A stretch of DNA of 54,123 bases from an uncultured Candidatus Altimarinota bacterium (lineage in GTDB: Bacteria > Patescibacteriota > Gracilibacteria > BD1-5 > UBA6164), in contig CALDZK010000003.1 of the NCBI GenBank assembly GCA_937944145.1, positions 1 to 54,123 on the forward strand. The letters are read 5' to 3'. Positions within the stretch are counted from its first letter, which is position 1; each line of letters begins with the position of its first letter. A program made the translations under genes and the position numbers. Shown in pieces: positions 32,269 through 42,889 of this stretch. Below the pieces are notes generated by a model. The model was not told the DNA's origin, ran no database searches, and saw nothing but the letters and a program-made list of their open reading frames with translations.

Positions 32269-34128
32269 ATGCTCAAAGCTCATAACATAAAAACCATCCT
32301 CAAAAACCTCCCAAACTCCCCTGGTATCTACCAGTTTTTTAACGAATCTGGAGAGATCATCTACATAGGAAAATCTGTAAATCTCAAAAGTAGGGTCAAT
32401 AGTTACTTTAGTGGAAAATCAAAACTCAACTTTGCAAAAAAACTGATGGTAGAGCAGATAGTAGATATAAAAACTATCATGACCAATACCGAAACAGAGA
32501 GTCTCATACTCGAACATACGCTCGTTGGACAAAAAAAGCCCAAGTTCAACGTCCTCCTCAAAGACGACAAAAACTATCTCTACATAAAAATCACAGCAGA
32601 AAAGTTTCCAAAGATCCTGAGAACCCGTATCAAATCAAAAACAGGAACCTACTACGGTCCCTATACCAACTGACCATATGTATTCAACATACTCAGGCTC
32701 GCAAAAAAAATATTCTGATATGGATGTCATGGGATACATTTTTTCCGTACAGGAAAACAATACAACCTGGATAAATACATATTCAAAAACCATACTCACG
32801 AATGAAAGGTAGTCACTGAAGAGGAAGTAGAGCAACTATATAAAGAGAAAATACAAGATATTAAGAAATTCCTCAAATGAGATATCTCAGAAGTCATAAC
32901 CAAACTCGAATCAGATATGAAATCCCTGGCATCTGAGCTCAAATTCGAACAAGCAGCAAAGACAAAATACGATATCGATTCACTCAGATCTCTCCAAGAA
33001 CATCAGATCGTTCGTGACTTTGTTTCTGGGGATTTCGATGTAGTAAATATACTCCAAAAATATGAAAAAAATTACGTAGGGTGTATAGAAATACGCGATA
33101 GCAAAATTATGTGATTTTTCAATCATGAAATACAAAGTCCACTAGAAGAAGATAAGGAAGAAATACTCGCAACATTCGTAGAACAGAGGTTTGCACAGAA
33201 TTACGAAAAAAGGAAACCCATATTTGTAATTCCTTTCCCTTTAAAAAACCTCTCTCCAGAAATAAAAACTGAAATCCCAAAGATATGAGGAAAACTCGAT
33301 ATCCTCAAACTCTGTTACAAAAATACCTACGAATACGCACACAAAAAACATCTTGCCTCCCTCTCTACCAAGTGATTCACAAAAAAAACCATGCTAGATC
33401 TCCTCGACATACTCGGGTATCAAGCAAGCTGAAAAAATATAATTTTTGAATGTAATGATATATCTCATCTCTCAGGAACCCATACAGTTGCAAGCCGTAG
33501 TGTGATAGAAAATGGAAAAACAAATAGTTCCAAGTACAGAAAGTTCAATATCAAAACTCTCAGCGAATGAAAGATAGATGACTTTTGATCCATGAAGGAG
33601 ATCATGGAACGTCGTCTGAGAGAAGTTATAAAACTACAAAACATTCCCGATCTCATCATCATAGATGGAGGAAAATGACAACTGAGTTCAGTAGTAAAGG
33701 TACTAGAAGAATTCAAAAAATCACTCAATACTACACAAAGAAAATACCTAGAAAAACTCCAGCTCGTGAGTATAGCAAAACGTGAAGAAGAACTCTTTCT
33801 TCCTCAATCCCTCTCCTCACAGGAGAGGGATTGAGGGTGAGGTTTTAAAAAAATCATTCTATCAAAAGACTCTGACCACCTCAGACTCATTCAGTCTCTT
33901 CGTGATGAAGCTCATAGATTTGCCATTACTTTCAATAGAGACAAACGTCTCTCCAGTATGAAAAAAAGTATCCTTGACTCTATTCCTGGTATCGGACCTG
34001 TTACCAAGAAAAAGATTATAAAAAATTTCTGAAGTATTGATGGACTCAAAGAACAAAAAAGAGAAGATCTAAAAAACCTTCTCTGAGAAAAAATACTGGA
34101 TACACTCGATGATCATGGACTGATCTAG
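32269..34128 (+). CDS. uvrC: Excinuclease subunit C
   Basis: Makes both cuts in nucleotide excision repair. The 619-residue chain has the GIY-YIG domain (SPGIYQFF, IIYIGKSVNLKSRVNSYF), a UVR motif (LKFEQAAKTKYDIDSLRSLQ), the RNase H-like domain (ECNDISHLSGTHTVASRSV, LIIIDGGKGQLSS) and helix-hairpin-helix DSIPGIGPVTKKKIIKNFGS. About residue 512 a 33-base perfect inverted repeat is inserted in frame, adding QSLSSQERDGGGG between LFLP and the conserved LSKDS. The TAG overlaps the stop of the convergent gene within CTAG. Confidence 0.95.
33803..33840 (+). repeat. Palindromic repeat inside uvrC
   Basis: A perfect inverted repeat with 15-bp arms (CTCAATCCCTCTCCT and complement) and a CAC loop, followed by GGTGAGG. 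It is read through in frame and interrupts a conserved block. A related element lies at 34786-34826. Confidence 0.8.
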
Positions 34129-34709
34129 TACTCGTACTTCTTGTACTCCGTAACGATTTCTTTGAGCGCCGAGCCATTAATATTTTTGTATCTCATACTC
34201 TCGATAGCTGCATCGAGATTGCCTTTTTGTCCTGTGAGGATTCTATACATAGCTACAACCATTCCAGTTCTTACAGATCACTTATTTCAATGAAGTAATA
34301 TGTTACGTGTTGGATTTTTCTTGATATCAATAATACTTTCTACTATAGTCATACATCTTTCAGCAGTAAGTTCTCTCCTCTCATGAAATGGAAACTCATG
34401 AAACCGTACATCCTGAAAATTATATTCCTCTGCTTTTTCTTGAAAAGCCGTAGTAGGTACAAGAGAAACCACATCAGTAATACTATGCTCCGACTGAAGC
34501 AAAGGAATCTGTGCCGGAAGAGGATATCCCGATCTATAGAGTCTTCCTCTTTGAATTATAGTTCCACTCAGTCTCTCTACTGGTTCTTTCACCAAGTGAA
34601 AATTGCGAGGATATCCATCACATACATCGTCTAGTTCTTCCCAGTTATCTGGGTATGGATCCTGCCTATTTTCATAGTCCCCGTAGGGCTCGTGATATCT
34701 ATGAAACAT
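34125..34709 (-). CDS. Dual-specificity phosphatase-like protein, catalytic Cys codon is UGA
   Basis: A 194-residue protein of the SIW14/DSP-type phosphatase fold. The phosphate loop reads H140-UGA-N-K-UGA-S-V-R147-T-G. It matches HCx5R, HC(NKG..)R, except that the Cys position (residue 141, 34289-34287) is TGA. The second TGA is the normal Gly. In code 25 the first would be Gly, giving a dead phosphatase. Upstream RLYRSGYP, VVSLVPT and FHEFPFHERREL are family-like. Either it is a pseudo-phosphatase, the UGA is read as Cys or Sec, or the base is an error. Confidence 0.75.
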
Positions 34710-34785
34710 ATATCTAAGATAATAAACTATAATATATATAGTAAAGCTATTGTATCACATGTCAAATAATATTTTTATCAGGGCC

Positions 34786-34826
34786 TCTCTCTCTATCTCT
34801 CCTGCAAAGAGAGGGGTTAGGGGTGA
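34786..34826. repeat. Intergenic copy of the uvrC palindromic repeat
   Basis: CTCTCCTGCAAAGAGAGGGG, then TTAGGGGTGAG, aligns with the uvrC element CTCTCCTCACAGGAGAGGGATTGAGGGTGAG. It shows that the sequence in uvrC is a mobile or dispersed repeat and not random. It lies between the phosphatase-like gene and the small basic gene. Confidence 0.65.
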
Positions 34827-34837
34827 GTTTTGTTTAC

Positions 34838-34868
34838 AAAAAAAAGAAGACCGGTAAAACCGGCCTTC
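34838..34868 (-). terminator. Terminator of the small basic gene
   Basis: The stem GAAGGCCGGT/ACCGGTCTTC with one mismatch and a TTT loop is followed by eight T on the minus strand, a strong intrinsic terminator. Confidence 0.88.
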
Positions 34869-34924
34869 AATACAGCGATTCCTCATCTCGCTCCTAATAG
34901 GAGCAAGGAGGAATCAAATAAGAG

Positions 34925-35080
34925 TTAATGTCGTATTCGCTTTGAATTACGAAGACGTTTACCTCCCTCACGAAACTTGCTTTCACCTTTTTTCCGACTT
35001 TTTTCGAGTCGGGCTTGTATTGCCATTTGATTGGCAAAAGCTTTCTTATTTCTTGGTGAAGCACAAACTTGTTTCGTCAT
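34925..35080 (-). CDS. Small very basic protein, 51 aa
   Basis: MTKQVCASPRNKKAFANQ... has about 17 Lys/Arg in 51 residues and no TGA. It has one of the few strong Shine-Dalgarno sites in the window, AAGGGG at 35094-35089, with an 8-base gap to the ATG, plus a promoter, a structured leader and a strong terminator. That profile suggests a highly expressed gene such as a ribosome- or nucleic-acid-associated protein. I do not recognise the family. Confidence 0.65.
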   Translation of the reverse strand: MTKQVCASPRNKKAFANQMAIQARLEKSRKKGESKFREGGKRLRNSKRIRH

Positions 35081-35203
35081 ATTTAAATCCCCTTAAAATT
35101 GGGTTTTTACCTCCCCCATACTTCCTCGTGAAGTAGGTTCGGGCTAGTCAATCTATATAAGACTAACTCGTATTATACTATCCTTATTTACAAACTTTGT
35201 CAA
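35081..35203 (-). promoter_or_regulatory. Promoter and structured leader of the small basic gene
   Basis: On the minus strand TTGACA (35203-35198) precedes TAGTAT at 17 bases and TATAAT (35177-35172) at 20 bases; either could be the -10. The leader of about 85 bases has a stable hairpin, TACTTC/GAAGTA (35135-35119), flanked by CCC and GGGGG, then AAGGGG and the ATG. It could allow autogenous control, as in ribosomal protein leaders. Confidence 0.5.
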
Positions 35204-35324
35204 ATAAAATATCTCAAAACATATATCTTTCACCTCCAAATTACAATATTCCCACTCTTTGCAGTTGCATTTCTCTGTCTTTTATTTACTATACAGCTAT
35301 AGTTATATCAAAAAAGACAATACT

Positions 35325-35855
35325 ATGAAAGACATCATAGCAAAATACAAAAAACATACTTTTTTCCAGAACTCTGCTATTATCGTGACCAGCCTCGCTA
35401 TAGCACTAGGAATCAACATGTATGTACTCGATGGAAATATAGGAAAATATCTAAAATCAAGTGTCGTAGATATACATGGAGTAGAACAAACAGCAGATAT
35501 ATATGGACGTGTTTCTGAGGATCGATCGAGAATAATTCTCTGAGTCCAGAGACCGACATACGCTACCAAGAGTCTATCACTCTCACTCGTATATGATACT
35601 GAAAATGTTTCTATTGATTCTATGGCCTCAGTCTCTCCGGGTACCACACTCTCATCTATATCAAACGAGCCAGGTATCACTACACTCCTGCTAGAGTTTA
35701 GCTCTCCGACTGATATCTCTGGAGAAACAGATCTCGTAGAGCTCACCGTCTCAAAAGACCCATCCATAACAGGAAATCTCAATATCATAAATGCAAACTT
35801 TACAGATCAGTCAGGAGAAACCTATCTCTTTTCTACTTCTGGAATACTCTTTTAG
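35325..35855 (+). CDS. Membrane-anchored surface protein of unknown function, 176 aa
   Basis: An N-terminal membrane helix (SAIIVTSLAIALGINMYVL, residues 19-37) after a short basic cytoplasmic tail, then an extracytoplasmic beta-rich domain (LVYDTENVSIDSM, ITTLLLEFSSPTDISGETDLVELTV) that resembles cohesin-like or pilin-like folds. The single TGA (Gly) lies mid-way. It precedes tatD by 62 bases. It might be part of a surface or pilus structure, which cannot be tested here. Confidence 0.65.
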
Positions 35856-35917
35856 TATAGTTTCGTAGAAACGACTCTCTCATCCTTTCTCATAAAATAC
35901 CTAAGTTTCCTGTCTAT

Positions 35918-36724
35918 ATGTACGATACTCACTGTCATCCTTATCTCGCTCGTGAAAAGAACTCTGAGACTATAACACAAGATTTTTTTGATGGATGAGG
36001 AACAGATCTGAACTCTATTGCAGTAGATCTACCATCGAGCCAGACCTGTGTCGATCTCGCAAAAAAATACTCCTGAGTACACGCAACTATCGGGATACAT
36101 CCGACCTATTGTCAGAACTATAAACACGACTTACCTGCGACAATACAAAAACTTAGGTCACTCTATCAAGATAATTCTAACTACATAGTCGCTATCTGAG
36201 AGTGTGGACTGGATTATTATTGGCTCGAAGATATATCTACCAAAACAGGTATGCCCCCAGCAGATATACGATCCCTCCAGAAAGATTTTTTTATAGCGCA
36301 GATACAACTCGCACGAGAACTAAGTCTTCCTATAGTCATACACAACCGTGAATCAGGAGCAGACATATTTGAGGTACTGAGGCAACAGGATTTCAAAAAC
36401 TTTGTATTTCACTGTTTCTCAGAAAACCTGGAATTTGCACAAGCACTCCTAGAGTTTGCTCCTGAGTGTAAACTCGGTTTTTGAGGAATAACAACCTTCA
36501 AAAATGCTCATAGCATCCAAAAAGTTGCATCAGAGATCCCCCTAAAAAATATCCTTATAGAAACCGATAGCCCCTATCTAACACCAAGTCCCTACAGAGG
36601 TAAGCAAGAAAATGAACCACTCTACGTCAAATATGTCCTAGAAAAAATTATCGATTTACGATCAGAATCTCCGACAGAAGTAGAGGAAAGTATTATGAGA
36701 AATAGTAAGGAATTTTTTGTATAA
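35918..36724 (+). CDS. tatD: TatD-family metal-dependent deoxyribonuclease
   Basis: A 268-residue TIM-barrel hydrolase. Metal-binding motifs: DTHCHPYL at the start, AIGECGLDYYW (about 88-99), IHNRES, FHCFSE and ETDSPYLTPSPYRG. It acts as a 3'-5' exonuclease in DNA repair or turnover. The start ATG at 35918 is firm because the catalytic DTHCH follows directly. It ends 55 bases before the RNase gene. Confidence 0.95.
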
Positions 36725-36779
36725 TATATATTGACTTTTTATTAAAATATGTATTATATAAAAAATATACCCTCTATTA

Positions 36780-38342
36780 TTGATTCTTTTGAAATCGAGA
36801 CTCATAGAACATATCACACCAGAAGCATTCAACGATACATATATAAAGACTGACTACAGTCCATATGCTAAAAACCAAGTATCGAGAATACTAAAAAACG
36901 GAATCGATGACCAAGCTGTTTCTCGTGAGAAAGTAGAAGCTATAACGATAGACTGAGCAACTTCTCTAGATCTAGATGATGCTATATGGGTAGAGCGTAC
37001 TCGAGCATGATACTGTGTATGGGTACATATATCAGATGTATCAGAGGCTATACCAGCATTTTCTCCACTCGATATAGAAGCTCTTCACAGGACAACAAGC
37101 ATCTATAGAAAAGAACATATACTTGATATGATTCCCCCAGAGCTTTCAAACAACATACTTTCCCTCGATCCTCATGGTATTAAAAACAAAAATCAACTCA
37201 CACTGTCTGTAAAGATAGAACTTGATGAAGAAGCTCGCTTAAAAAATTATGATTTCTTTGAGTCAGATTTCACAAATCTCAAAAGATATGATTATGAAAG
37301 CTTCTCAGATGACTATACTACTCAAGAAAGTCAACATCACGATAGATTACATCTGATGAAAGAAGTCTCTGATAGACTACGTATAAATAGAGTAAGTGTG
37401 TGAGGGGACTTGGATTATAGAGATACTGGCAGAAGAGTTACCCTATGAAAAAAAACTCTAAGGCACAATGAACAAGAACAGAGTAAGCAAATCCCTCATA
37501 ACATCATAGAATCTTTTATGGTTCTTGCTAACAATATTGCAGGGATACATCTATCCAAGTATGCTGCAAACACTTCTCTCTATAAAAGACATGATAAGCT
37601 CAACGAAAGAAGCTTCTATAACCATCTCCCAGATACTCTACATATAGGCCTAGGAGTAAGGAACTATACACACTTTACATCTCCTATACGAAGATATATA
37701 GATCTCGTAATACATCGTATAATAAAATCTCTGATACGTGGTTCGGGGGTAATATACGCAACAGAAGACCTAAAGTTTATCGCAAAACACGTCAATAATA
37801 CAAGATGGAAAATAGAAACACTGTGAGCACAAATGGATCTCAATACACGAGGACAACACTTTGTAGAAAAAGCTATAAAAGAACTATGAAGACCACTAGA
37901 AGTATATGATATGAAAGAGTATATACGAAACGCTACTCATAGATCTCTAAATCTTCCAGAGATTATGAGAGATTCTATCATAACAAAAATAGAGTCTTGA
38001 CATATATCCAGTCGGATATGGTGTATCGGTGTCATACTCCTAGGAAAAGACAAACAACTCAAAGAAACACTCAAAAAGAGACTCATAGAGAAAAGACCTA
38101 CCTGACCTACAAAGATATTTCATGTACTAGAAGATACTCGTATTCTCCGCGGATGAGAAAGAATATTTACCATAGAAGAAAAGGACTCCGAAAAAAACTT
38201 TAGCATCAAAATACTCTGTCACGGAGTTGTAGTAGCAAAGAGTAAGTGAGCACTCAAAAACTATGAGACAAGCTCATGGATGAGGTATCATTGCCGCAGG
38301 AAAGCAATAGAAAATATGTGTGATTATTTCATAAATTTATAA
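36780..38342 (+). CDS. RNase II/R family exoribonuclease, catalytic core only
   Basis: A protein of about 520 residues. It has the RNB motifs ITIDGATSLDLDDAIWV (metal Asp) and YTHFTSPIRRYIDLVIHRI. The two N-terminal cold-shock domains of RNase II/R are missing and the S1 domain is not obvious (about 60 residues at the end could be a degenerate OB fold). There is no ATG before conserved sequence; TTG at 36780 or 36789 must be the start. A TTGACT at 36731-36736 suggests a promoter 50 bases upstream and a very short leader. Confidence 0.85.
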
Positions 38343-38344
38343 AT

Positions 38345-39139
38345 ATGTTAGAAGGATATACATGAGAAAATACGTGTATCGTAACTGATTACGATAGAAC
38401 TATAACCACAGGAGAACCATGAGCCACGACTGCATTCAGTGTGTTTTCTAATTGTTCAAGTATCCCTAAAATTATTACACAAGAAAGAAAAGAATTATTC
38501 AGTTTCTATAGGCCAATAGAAGTAGATGAAACTATGGAAAAAGAAATATGGGACAAACATATGAGTGACTGGCATCACAAAGCAATAAAAGTATTTACAG
38601 ACCATCTTACTCAAGAGATGATGACAGATGTTACAGAGCATGCAATACAAGAAACTCAGCTACGTCAAAATTTTCCTAATTTCTTAAAAAAGGCAAATCA
38701 AAGGAATATCCCAAGTGTTATTTTCTCTGCGGGAATAAGCAATATTATAGAGTGAGTACTAGAGCATCACAGCGTACCATTTAGTGGGATTTACGGTAAT
38801 AAACTAGTATTTAATGATAGTGGAAAATGTATATGATTAGATAGTGAAGGAGTATTTATATGAAAGAAGAACTGGAAAAGTATACCTTCAGAGACACAAA
38901 AGATTACCTCTTGAAAAAGTCATGAGATCCTACTATGAGATTCTCTATGAGACGTTCTTATGTCTGATAAAGATAAGGTTAGTACCCGTATAGGCTTCTT
39001 ACTATCTGAATACCAGGAACCAAGCATAAGGAATCAGTATAATACTGACTTCGATCACGTCGTAGAATCAGATGATTCAGACAACGGTATCTTAGAAGAA
39101 GTCGTACACCACCTCACCCAAAACTCAAAAAATTCCTAA
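38345..39139 (+). CDS. HAD-family phosphatase, pyrimidine 5'-nucleotidase-like
   Basis: A 264-residue protein with HAD motif I VTDYDRTIT, motif II ending VIFSAGISN, and motif III/IV LLGDSLGDVLMSDK. The helical cap (about 60-135; KHMSDWHHKAIKVFTDHL) resembles UMPH-1, which removes phosphate from CMP/UMP. It starts 2 bases after the RNase stop, so nucleotides freed by that RNase could be processed further. Substrate is inference. Confidence 0.78.
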
Positions 39140-39143
39140 ACTC

Positions 39144-39179
39144 AAAAAAATACATACAATAAAAACTATGTATTTTTTT
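39144..39179 (+). terminator. Terminator after the HAD phosphatase gene
   Basis: AAAAAAATACATA and TATGTATTTTTTT arms around a 10-base loop. The run of T leads into the next gene's leader. Confidence 0.8.
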
Positions 39180-39191
39180 TATATATCGTAT

Positions 39192-41039
39192 ATGAAAAAT
39201 TTTCCCCGTTTTCTCTCACTTGAAAACATAAAGACAAAGCTCACTGAGTGTTTCAAGAGATTCCCTATCCCTGTGATCATCAGTCTGATACTAGCAGGTG
39301 TATTGTACACTCTTGTTCACTCAGATCTAGATAACGATATGAGTTCTTATCTCGTGCGTGGTGTGTTTACTCTGATAATTACATTCTTTTTGAGTGTCGC
39401 ATCAGCCCTGATCGTAGAGTCACGAGATGAAGTCGCTTACAAAAAGGCTTCTATACTTGTATTCCCTCTGATATTTTGAGTATTTTTTTATACAACGTTT
39501 CAGATCGATACAGATAACCTCAAAAGTATAATTTTTTTCTTGATTACATTTATATGAATCCTCGCTACTGTATTTGTCGCTCCCTACCTCAAAAAAACTA
39601 CTCATAAAAAAACAACTGGTCCTATATATTATTCCTATTTTTATCAAACTAGTAGGGTGTTTTTGATGTCGTGGATCGTAGGAGTAATACTCTTTAGCCT
39701 TGGTTCTATAGGTATTACTGCTGTGTTTACTCTCTTTGATATAGGATTTCCACGAGGAGATATCTATGGTGACTGGGCTATATTTGCTCTGAGTATATTT
39801 GCTCCACTTTTTGGGCTGAGTAATTTTCCCCAGAAGCAGAGCTACGAAAAAAACACATTTGTAGAAAACACTTTTTTCTCCTTTATTATCAAGTACATAG
39901 CTACCCCATGTATTTGTGTGTACTTTGTCATACTCTATGCCTATACTGTAAAAGTCCTCCTAAATTTTTCACAATGGCCTACAGGAGAAGTAAGCTGGCT
40001 TGTTATCTGATTCTCAGTTTTTGGGTATATTGTATATATGTTTTCTGAGGTATTTAGTAGCTCATTTCGACTCGTAGAAGTATTTAGAAAATACTTCCCC
40101 ATCGTCGTGATACCCCAAATTGCAATGCTCTTTTATGCTATATCTCTCAGGATCTATCAGTATGATATCACGATAAACAGATATTTTGTAGTTGTTTTTG
40201 GTCTGTGGCTTCTTGGGGTGTCGCTGTATTTTGTACTGAGTAAATACAAATACATAGCCCAGATACCTGCCAGTATTGCTCTGTGTAGTATAGTCATCTC
40301 TGTTGGTCCATGGTCTGTGTATACTCTCCCAGAAAACCGTCAGACAGAGAGGCTCAAGACACTCCTCACAGAGACAAATATACTCCAGAATGGAAAGATA
40401 ATTGCTTCTGAATCTGAGAATCTAGATCCAAAAACTGGATGAGAAATATATGATAGTATCAGATATATCTGTGATCTCTGAGATTGTAGCCCTATAAAAG
40501 AAATATTTTCAGAGCAATATGCAAAATTAGAGCAAGATCAAAAAAACTCTCCCTCAGAGAAAGATATACCCCCGACTAAATGGATAATAACAAATCGCAT
40601 CACCAAAAGTATAGGAGTAAAACCATACAACTCTATATCTCAAAACAATAATTCTCCGTATAATTATTATTATAGTGTAGATCAAAACGATATCTTTCCT
40701 CTGGAAACTACATGATACACTCAAATACTCAAGGTATACGATCTAAAGTGATATCAAAACCCTACAAATACACGTATAGAAATCGATACTATATCCCAAA
40801 CTCTCTCTCTACTAGAGTCTAGTGAACAAAAAGTATCTACAAGTATATCCAGTATACTTGTAACAATAGAATCTGAACGTCCAGGGGAAACATCACCAGA
40901 AAAACTTATATTTGATATAAGATCTGAAACAATAAACGGGAAACTCATACTCACGAGTATAGATATCCCAAATCCCAACTACACAGGAACACCAATCGAG
41001 TATAGAGGAAATGTAGGTGGGTATTTTCTCCTGAGATAG
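39192..41039 (+). CDS. Large membrane protein, DUF4153-like
   Basis: A 615-residue protein. About 12 membrane helices fill residues 25-385 in a pattern like DUF4153 (for example VFLMSWIVGVILFSLGSIGI and GEVSWLVIGFSVFGYIVYM). The C-terminal 220 residues are soluble, beta-rich and probably outside the membrane, with a Cys pair (CDLGDC). No catalytic motif. The start at 39192 is chosen over 39168 because the latter lies in the terminator. It is monocistronic. Confidence 0.72.
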
Positions 41040-41043
41040 AAAC

Positions 41044-41078
41044 AAAAAAAAGAGTTCTTATCCAAGAACTCTTTTTTT
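41044..41078. terminator. Strong bidirectional terminator
   Basis: AAAAAAAAGAGTTCTT and AAGAACTCTTTTTTT with an ATCC loop between the DUF4153-like gene (+) and the SSB-tip gene (-). Confidence 0.88.
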
Positions 41079-41088
41079 GGAATATTAT

Positions 41089-41391
41089 TTAGAACGGAAG
41101 ATCCTCTACAGATATCTCATCGTTAGAAGCAGTTGGAGTATTTCCTGATGCTGGTGTAGGGTTGTTTGTTGTAGGTGCAGAACCACCTTCTGGTTTCCAG
41201 TCATTGAGCGTAAAATAGTGTGTATCTCCATACTGCCCTACTTCCCTTCTCTTACTCATCGTCATGTTTATGTATCCTTTTTCATTTGCATACTGCATGA
41301 GTCTCTCAGCATTGAAACTGATGTTATAAAATTCTCCATATTGCCCTGTTATAGCTTTGCAGCTCGCTCCTTCGATATATGTTTTTGACAT
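41089..41391 (-). CDS. Small protein with SSB-like acidic C-terminal tip
   Basis: A 100-residue protein. Residues 1-65 form a compact, probably beta-rich domain (GQYGEFYNISFNAERLM, GYINMTMSKRREVGQYGDTHYFTL), followed by a Pro/Thr/Asn-rich linker and a tail ISVEDLPF. An acidic tail ending in LPF is the hallmark of bacterial SSB, where it recruits repair and replication proteins. The N-terminal part does not clearly match the SSB OB fold, so it may be a divergent SSB or an SSB-mimic accessory. No TGA occurs. Confidence 0.6.
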   Translation of the reverse strand: MSKTYIEGASCKAITGQYGEFYNISFNAERLMQYANEKGYINMTMSKRREVGQYGDTHYFTLNDWKPEGGSAPTTNNPTPASGNTPTASNDEISVEDLPF

Positions 41392-41466
41392 AGTTTCTCA
41401 ACCTATAAAAAATTAAAATAGATGAGATTGAGTATGGAGATAATTTCAAAAAAATCAAACCAAAAA

Positions 41467-42882
41467 CTATATATCTATTTCATTTTTTGCTTCTATCACA
41501 TTTTGAAAAAATTGGTCTATATCTGTAGTCGTTATGTCTTCGTTGCAGATCAAGAGTCGCAAAAAATACCTTCCCTGAATCGTAGCAGATCATACGAGAC
41601 TCTTACTCTCTCTATAGAGTTTTTCACGAATAGCCTCGTTGAGAATATTTTGTTTTTTGAGATTGTCATGCTGATAGACAAAACACAAGTTAAAAGACAC
41701 ACGTGGAAACATCATCTGCAACTCTGGTGATTTTTTGATATAATTCTCAGCATACTCACAGAGCTGGTAGTAGTGTTCTATTTTTTTTGCAAATCACGCA
41801 GCTCAGTAGTATTTCCAGTCTAGAAATAACTTGAGACTCTCGACACGACGTCCACACTGCAAAGACATAACTCCGAGGTCTCCATCGTCTTCTGAGTGTA
41901 TCTCATCTCCATGATCTTTAAATATATAATCAGTGTTTCCTACTCCACAGGTACTGGAGAGCATTCACTTTTTATTATTGATAAGCAGCATATTACAAAT
42001 CAGTGCTGTTCCTGGCATCTTGTGAAAGTCAAAACAAAAACTCTCTGCCTCTTCTATTCCTGAGAGAAACCTCTCTCTGAGAACCGGACTGAGAAATACT
42101 GGCCCTCACCAGGCCCCATCGACATGGAGCCAAAACCCATACTTGTTTCTCAGTTTTATTATCTCAGATATAGGATCATAGGCTCCCCTCACGGTTGTTC
42201 CAGCAGTTGCAGCAACAAAAAATACTTCTCATTTCTGAGAATATTCTTCTAAAAGCTCTCCTAGTATTCGTATATCCATAGCCCCAAACCTATCTGTTGG
42301 TACTTTTATTAGGTTATCAGTTCCTATTCCTAGTATATTTGCAGCTTTATCGAGTGAGTAGTGGGACTCTTGGTTTACAAATGCAAAGAGTGCCCTACAT
42401 CCAAATACTCCTTGTTGTTTAATACTTTTTTGACGCGAGTTACGAGCAGCCATCATAGCAATCATATTTGCATTGCTCGAACCTGTAGTCATCTGTCATT
42501 CTCCATTTTCAAATCATACTATTTTGAGCATTTCAGATACCATGTATTTTTCCATCAGCGTAGAAACAGGAGCAGATTCATAAGTACAGGCAGATACATT
42601 TGTCAGAACTGTTGCCATCTCTCAGAGCACTGAGGGAGTATTTGCTCCCGTCCACATCCTGTTCAAAAACTGCGGGTGATCAGTCTTGGCACAGTATTGA
42701 AAATACTTCTGCAGATATCAAAACACATCTTCCCAGTCCTGGTTTCACTCTCTGGAAGTATCTCATAGATCTAAGATCTCTTTGAGTTCCTGCTCATTTT
42801 TGTATGCTAAAAAATCTTTTTTTGCTCCATCGTACTCAAAAAAAGTATCTATCAGTTTCTGGTATAGTTCTTGTTTATTCAT
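41467..42882 (-). CDS. PLP-dependent decarboxylase, cysteine sulfinate/glutamate type
   Basis: A 471-residue group II decarboxylase. Motifs: [18 protein letters not shown] (PLP phosphate), [30 protein letters not shown] and [11 protein letters not shown] with Schiff-base K288. Length and order match animal-type GAD/CSAD. It starts 7 bases after the stop of a cysteine dioxygenase gene, so the likely substrate is cysteine sulfinate, giving hypotaurine. Aspartate or glutamate are alternatives. About 12 glycines use TGA. Confidence 0.88.
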
Positions 42883-42889
42883 AAGATTT

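Noticed and set aside
25071-36760. A class of promoters with a 20-base spacer (TTGAC[AT]-N20-TATAA[AT] at 25071, 35172, 36731)
   Set aside because: In each case another -10-like sequence exists at 15-17 bases, so the longer spacer is not needed.
41422-41730. Plus-strand frame of 102 codons
   Set aside because: It lies opposite the C-terminal part of the decarboxylase, whose conserved sequence fixes the coding strand.
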